NCBI RefSeq assembly: GCF_017876795.1
Contig: NZ_JAGIOR010000005.1
Coordinates: 141,425 to 205,424 of the forward strand
Reading direction: 5' to 3'
DNA from: Rhizobium leguminosarum
GTDB lineage: Bacteria; Pseudomonadota; Alphaproteobacteria; Rhizobiales; Rhizobiaceae
DNA length: 64,000 nucleotides
The translations under genes were made by a program, and so were the position numbers. The notes beneath the pieces are model-generated. The model had not been told where the DNA came from and searched no databases. It was given only the letters and a program-made list of their open reading frames with translations. Below are positions 60,956 through 64,000 of the stretch, in pieces; within the stretch, counting starts at the first letter, position 1, and each line of letters opens with the position of its first letter.

Positions 60956-62509
60956 ATGCCCAGGCGGAAGCAAGCGAGACATACCGACGTGAAGGATATC
61001 CGATCGATCCTGCGGCTGACGTTCGAGCAGGGATTATCGATACGTGCCGTTTCTCAGCGGCTGAAGATGAGCAAGACGTCGGTTTCGACGTACCTGCTGC
61101 GGGCAAAGGAAGCCGGGCTTGCCGTCTGGCCGCTACCTCCGGGCCTGGACGAGGACGATGTTCTTGAGCATCGACTATTCCGGCGAATGGGACGGCCTCC
61201 ACGCGATACCGTCGAGCCGAATTGGCCGAAGATGGCCAGCGAACTGAAGCGCAAGGGCGTCACGCTCCATTTGCTGTGGCAGGAATACCGGGAAGCTCAC
61301 CCGGACGGCTATGGCTATACATGGTTTTGCGGCCGGTTTGCCGATCACGAAAGCCGAGCCAGGCCCACCTACCGCAGCCGTCACGTTGCTGGTGTCGCGA
61401 TGGAATGCGACTACGCCGGCCATACGATCCCGATCATCGATCCATCTACTGGCGAGATCCGCTCGGCACAGATTTATGTGGCGGTGCTGAGCGCGACTCA
61501 ATTGACGTTCGCTTATGCCAGCTTCAGCCAGAAGCTGCCCGATTGGATCGAAGCAAACCAGCGGGCCTTCAGTTACTTCGGTGGCGTGACGAAGACGACG
61601 ATCTGCGACAACCTCAAGGCGGCGGTGGCCAAGGCGCTATGGTTCGAACCGACATTGAATGCGACCTTTGCCGCCTTCGCCGAGCACTACGACACAACAG
61701 TAGTTCCGGCACGCCCTCGGCATCCTCGCGACAAACCCTCCGCTGAAGGGACGGTTTTAATCGTCGAGAGATGGGTCCTGGCCAGACTTCGAAACGAGCA
61801 GTTCTTTAGCCTTGTCGATCTCAATATCCGCATCAGCGCCTTGATCGAGGACCTCAATACCCGAACTATGCGGCGGTATGGCAAATCTCGACGCGCCTTG
61901 TTCGATGAAGTTGAGCGCTCTGAGCTCAAGCCGCTGCCTTCAACGCCGTTTGAGTATGCGGAATGGAAGACCGCCAAGGTCCATCCCGATTACCATATCG
62001 AGGTCGAGAAGACCTTCTATTCCGTGCCGCATGGACTGATCGGAAAGCGGGTAGATGTCAGGCTAACGTATCGGACTGTCGAGATCTTTTTTGACCACAG
62101 ACGTGTGGCCAGCCATATCCGGAGTTCGCAGCGCTCAGGCCACGTCACCGTCAATCAACACATGCCCAAGGCGCACCAGCGCTACGCAAACACGACACCC
62201 CACACGTTACGCCGGGAAGCAGCGAAGGTTGGGGCCAATACGGCGACTTTTATCGAACGTCTGCTCAGCGACCGCCCACATCCCGAACAGGGCTACCGGT
62301 CCGCTCAAGGCGTTCTCTCCCTGGCGCGCCGCTACCAATCCGACCGGCTGGAGCGGGCTTGCGAACGGGCGCTGATCATCAACGCACTGAGCTATTCGTC
62401 TGTTGCCAACATTCTCAGATCTGGTCTCGATCAGGCTCCGGCCATGAGCGAGGCCGTGAAGCCGGCGCCGCCGCACGGCAATATCCGCGGCAAAACCTAC
62501 TACCAATGA
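60956..62509 (+). CDS. istA: IS21 transposase IstA
   Basis: A 517-residue transposase from MPRRKQARHTDVKDIRSILR. Helix-turn-helix LSIRAVSQRLKMSKTSVSTY; DDE core VAMECDYAGHTIPIID (Asp), TTICDNLKAAVAKAL (Asp) and the Glu after KPSAEGTVL; C-terminal IstA region YHIEVEKTFYSVPHGLIGKR. ATG 60956 fits the usual IstA start. Confidence 0.94.
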   Translation: MPRRKQARHTDVKDIRSILRLTFEQGLSIRAVSQRLKMSKTSVSTYLLRAKEAGLAVWPLPPGLDEDDVLEHRLFRRMGRPPRDTVEPNWPKMASELKRKGVTLHLLWQEYREAHPDGYGYTWFCGRFADHESRARPTYRSRHVAGVAMECDYAGHTIPIIDPSTGEIRSAQIYVAVLSATQLTFAYASFSQKLPDWIEANQRAFSYFGGVTKTTICDNLKAAVAKALWFEPTLNATFAAFAEHYDTTVVPARPRHPRDKPSAEGTVLIVERWVLARLRNEQFFSLVDLNIRISALIEDLNTRTMRRYGKSRRALFDEVERSELKPLPSTPFEYAEWKTAKVHPDYHIEVEKTFYSVPHGLIGKRVDVRLTYRTVEIFFDHRRVASHIRSSQRSGHVTVNQHMPKAHQRYANTTPHTLRREAAKVGANTATFIERLLSDRPHPEQGYRSAQGVLSLARRYQSDRLERACERALIINALSYSSVANILRSGLDQAPAMSEAVKPAPPHGNIRGKTYYQ

Positions 62510-62521
62510 AGAGGACATCAG

Positions 62522-63298
62522 ATGCTGACACATCCGACACTGGAGCAGATGAACACGCTTGGTCTTGCCGGCATGGCAACGGCCTATCGCGAGCTTATCG
62601 AACAAGCTCATGGAAATGACCTTAGCTTCGACGAACGACTGGGGTTGATGCTTGACCGGGAGATCGCCGTAAGAACTGACCGCCGGCTGACAAACCGGCT
62701 CGCCACCGCAAAACTTCGGTTCGCCAATGCTTCGATCGAAGACATCGATTTTGGATCCCATCGCGGCCTGGACCGCCGTAACGTCCTATCTCTGGCGCAA
62801 GGTGCATGGCTGAAGGCGAACGAGAACCTGATCCTGACCGGCCAGACAGGGACCGGCAAGACGTGGATTGCTTGTGCTTTTGCACGCCAAGCGGCCCGCC
62901 TCGACTATTCGGTCCTCTACGTTCGTATGCCGCGGTTGTTTGAGGACCTCGCGCTTGCCAGGCTGGACGGGCGCTTTCCGCGCCTCATCGACAAGCTTGC
63001 ACGGGTTCACCTCCTGGTGCTCGATGATTGGGGAACCCACACCTTGAACGACCGGCAGCGCCTTGATCTGCTAGAGATATTCGAGGAGCGATATCGACGA
63101 AAGTCGACCCTGATCACCGCTCAACTTCCCGTGGCTGCCTGGCATGAGATGATTGGAGAGGCCACTTTAGCTGACGCAATCTTAGACCGTATTGTTCATA
63201 ACGCACACCGCATAACGCTCGAAGGCGACAGCATGCGGAAGCGGAAAACACCAATGCTCTTGACCGGCGCCGAAATAAACGAAATCAATCACCCCTAA
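62522..63298 (+). CDS. istB: IS21 helper ATPase IstB
   Basis: A 258-residue AAA+ ATPase: Walker [21 protein letters not shown], Walker [21 protein letters not shown], and a C-terminal IstB tail [20 protein letters not shown]. Start 12 bases after the istA stop (GAAGAGGACATC upstream). Delivers IstA to target DNA. Confidence 0.95.
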   Translation: MLTHPTLEQMNTLGLAGMATAYRELIEQAHGNDLSFDERLGLMLDREIAVRTDRRLTNRLATAKLRFANASIEDIDFGSHRGLDRRNVLSLAQGAWLKANENLILTGQTGTGKTWIACAFARQAARLDYSVLYVRMPRLFEDLALARLDGRFPRLIDKLARVHLLVLDDWGTHTLNDRQRLDLLEIFEERYRRKSTLITAQLPVAAWHEMIGEATLADAILDRIVHNAHRITLEGDSMRKRKTPMLLTGAEINEINHP

Positions 63299-63403
63299 CA
63301 GCAACTAGGCAGGCGGAATTCGATCGAACCCGCTGTCCGCGACTTAGCGAAATGCCTGTCCGCGACTTGCTGAAATGGCTGTCCCGATTCACCGAAATCC
63401 GCA

Positions 63404-63409
63404 GATTGA
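63404..63409. repeat. IS21 target duplication, right
   Basis: GATTGA, partner of 60780-60785. Confidence 0.88.
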
Positions 63410-63851
63410 GGAAAAGGTGCGCGGACAAAGCCCCGATGTTCGCGTCGCCGCCCGCCAGGAGGCCTCCGCTGCAGTCGTTGCCGATCTCTACAAACTCTGG
63501 CAGGACACGCTGCCCCGCATCTCTGGAAAATCAAAGCTCGCCGAAGCCATTCGCTATGCCCTTAATCGACGGGAAGCCTTCGAACAGTTCCTCCATGACG
63601 GGCGCATCGAGATAGACTCCAACATTGTTGAGCGTGCAATCAGACCCCAGGCAATTGTTCGGAAGAACAGCCTATTTGCTGGAAATGCAGGGGGCGGAAG
63701 GACTTGGGCCACGCTCTCTACGCTCATCCAGTCCGCCAAGATGAACGAAGTTGATCCCCTGGCATGGCTGACGCAGACGCTCGAGCGTATCGCCGCAGGT
63801 TGGCCATCGAGCGATCTCGACGCTCTGATGCCCTGGAACTTCAAGAAGTAA
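63410..63851 (+). pseudogene. IS66 tnpC, 3' part
   Basis: Continues the interrupted TnpC: KVRGQSPDVRVAARQEASAA, LAEAIRYALNRREAFEQFLH, RIEIDSNIVERAIRPQAIVR (conserved Glu), LFAGNAGGGRTWATLSTLIQ, ending DALMPWNFKK. Confidence 0.9.
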
Positions 63852-63872
63852 CGGCCTCACGTCACCGCTTAC
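63852..63872. repeat. IS66 right inverted repeat
   Basis: Reverse complement begins GTAAGCGGTGACGTGAGGCC, fitting the GTAAGCG start of IS66 ends. Confidence 0.7.
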
Positions 63873-64000
63873 CGTGAAGCGTGCGATCAGGTTTCAAATT
63901 CCAACCAACCCATCCGCCGGCTTTTCTGACTTCGCCGCCTCAGGCAGCGAAACCATATGCGGCGTGTTTGCTGATAGAAACCGTTGAGCGCGGGATAGTT
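63873..64000. other. Window end, no gene
   Basis: 128 bases after the IS66 right end; nothing recognisable. Confidence 0.4.

Larger units (their letters stand above)
60786..63403. mobile_element. Complete IS21-family element
   Basis: Starts TGCGGGTTTCG and ends CGAAATCCGCA, imperfect inverted ends beginning with TG. Several copies of a subterminal repeat resembling ATTTCA.TAAGTCGCGGACA lie at both ends (60797-60870 and 63330-63380), the usual transposase sites. Carries istA and istB, 2,618 bp, flanked by the 6-bp duplication GATTGA. Confidence 0.92.

Overview
The window reads as part of a large repABC-type plasmid or megaplasmid from a Rhizobiales bacterium (Rhizobium, Ensifer, Agrobacterium or relative). 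The main reasons are a complete minus-strand repA-repB-repC cassette (12120-15726), SyrB-like proteins, a rhizobial plasmid maintenance cluster (strawberry-notch-like helicase/methyltransferase, DUF932, DUF6117, ParB-like), high GC, and many transposons and IS remnants of the kinds common on symbiotic plasmids. I see no rRNA, tRNA or CRISPR array.

Layout. 1-9.6 kb: minus-strand maintenance/antirestriction-like cluster, cut by the left window edge; its ParB-like member looks broken. 10.0-11.9 kb: AbiEi/AbiEii toxin-antitoxin pair with an operator-like repeat. 12.1-15.7 kb: repCBA with a counter-transcribed RNA between repB and repC. 16.3-17.2 kb: lone serine recombinase. 17.6-21.4 kb: Tn3-family transposon 1. 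21.9-25.3 kb: a four-gene His-Xaa-Ser operon (hxsD-hxsB-hxsC-hxsA) with two radical SAM enzymes, followed by a secreted ClpP-like protein and a convergent DUF4236/SH3 membrane protein. 29.2-32.1 kb: DUF3800 protein, a coding remnant, and a compact TIR-caspase-RyR operon resembling antiphage signalling systems (Thoeris-like).

32.3-47.2 kb is a mosaic of nested elements: an IS66 remnant whose tnpB is split by a 2.6-kb serine-recombinase element with an exactly reconstructable junction; an orphan Tn3 end; an IS21 right end; two IS5-type transposases; IS6-type ends; fragments of organic-acid genes; a thioredoxin-like gene beside a decayed second repA; and Tn3-family transposon 2 with a passenger gene. 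47.6-50.3 kb holds a truncated CoA-transferase and a three-gene cassette of unknown function. 50.6-58.2 kb is a second plasmid-accessory block: small hypothetical genes (one with an in-frame UAG), an ArdC-like antirestriction protein, a group II intron inserted in the leader of a DUF736 gene, and a Fic protein. The right end is an IS5 transposase next to an IS66 tnpC that is interrupted by a complete IS21 element (istA, istB) flanked by a 6-bp target duplication.

Functionally, the plasmid backbone (repABC, ParB-like, ArdC, AbiE, Fic) is interleaved with two recognisable cargo systems, hxs (peptide modification) and TIR-caspase-RyR (likely defence), and one unrecognised cassette (48.2-50.3 kb). 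All calls come from reading the sequence; no database search was run.
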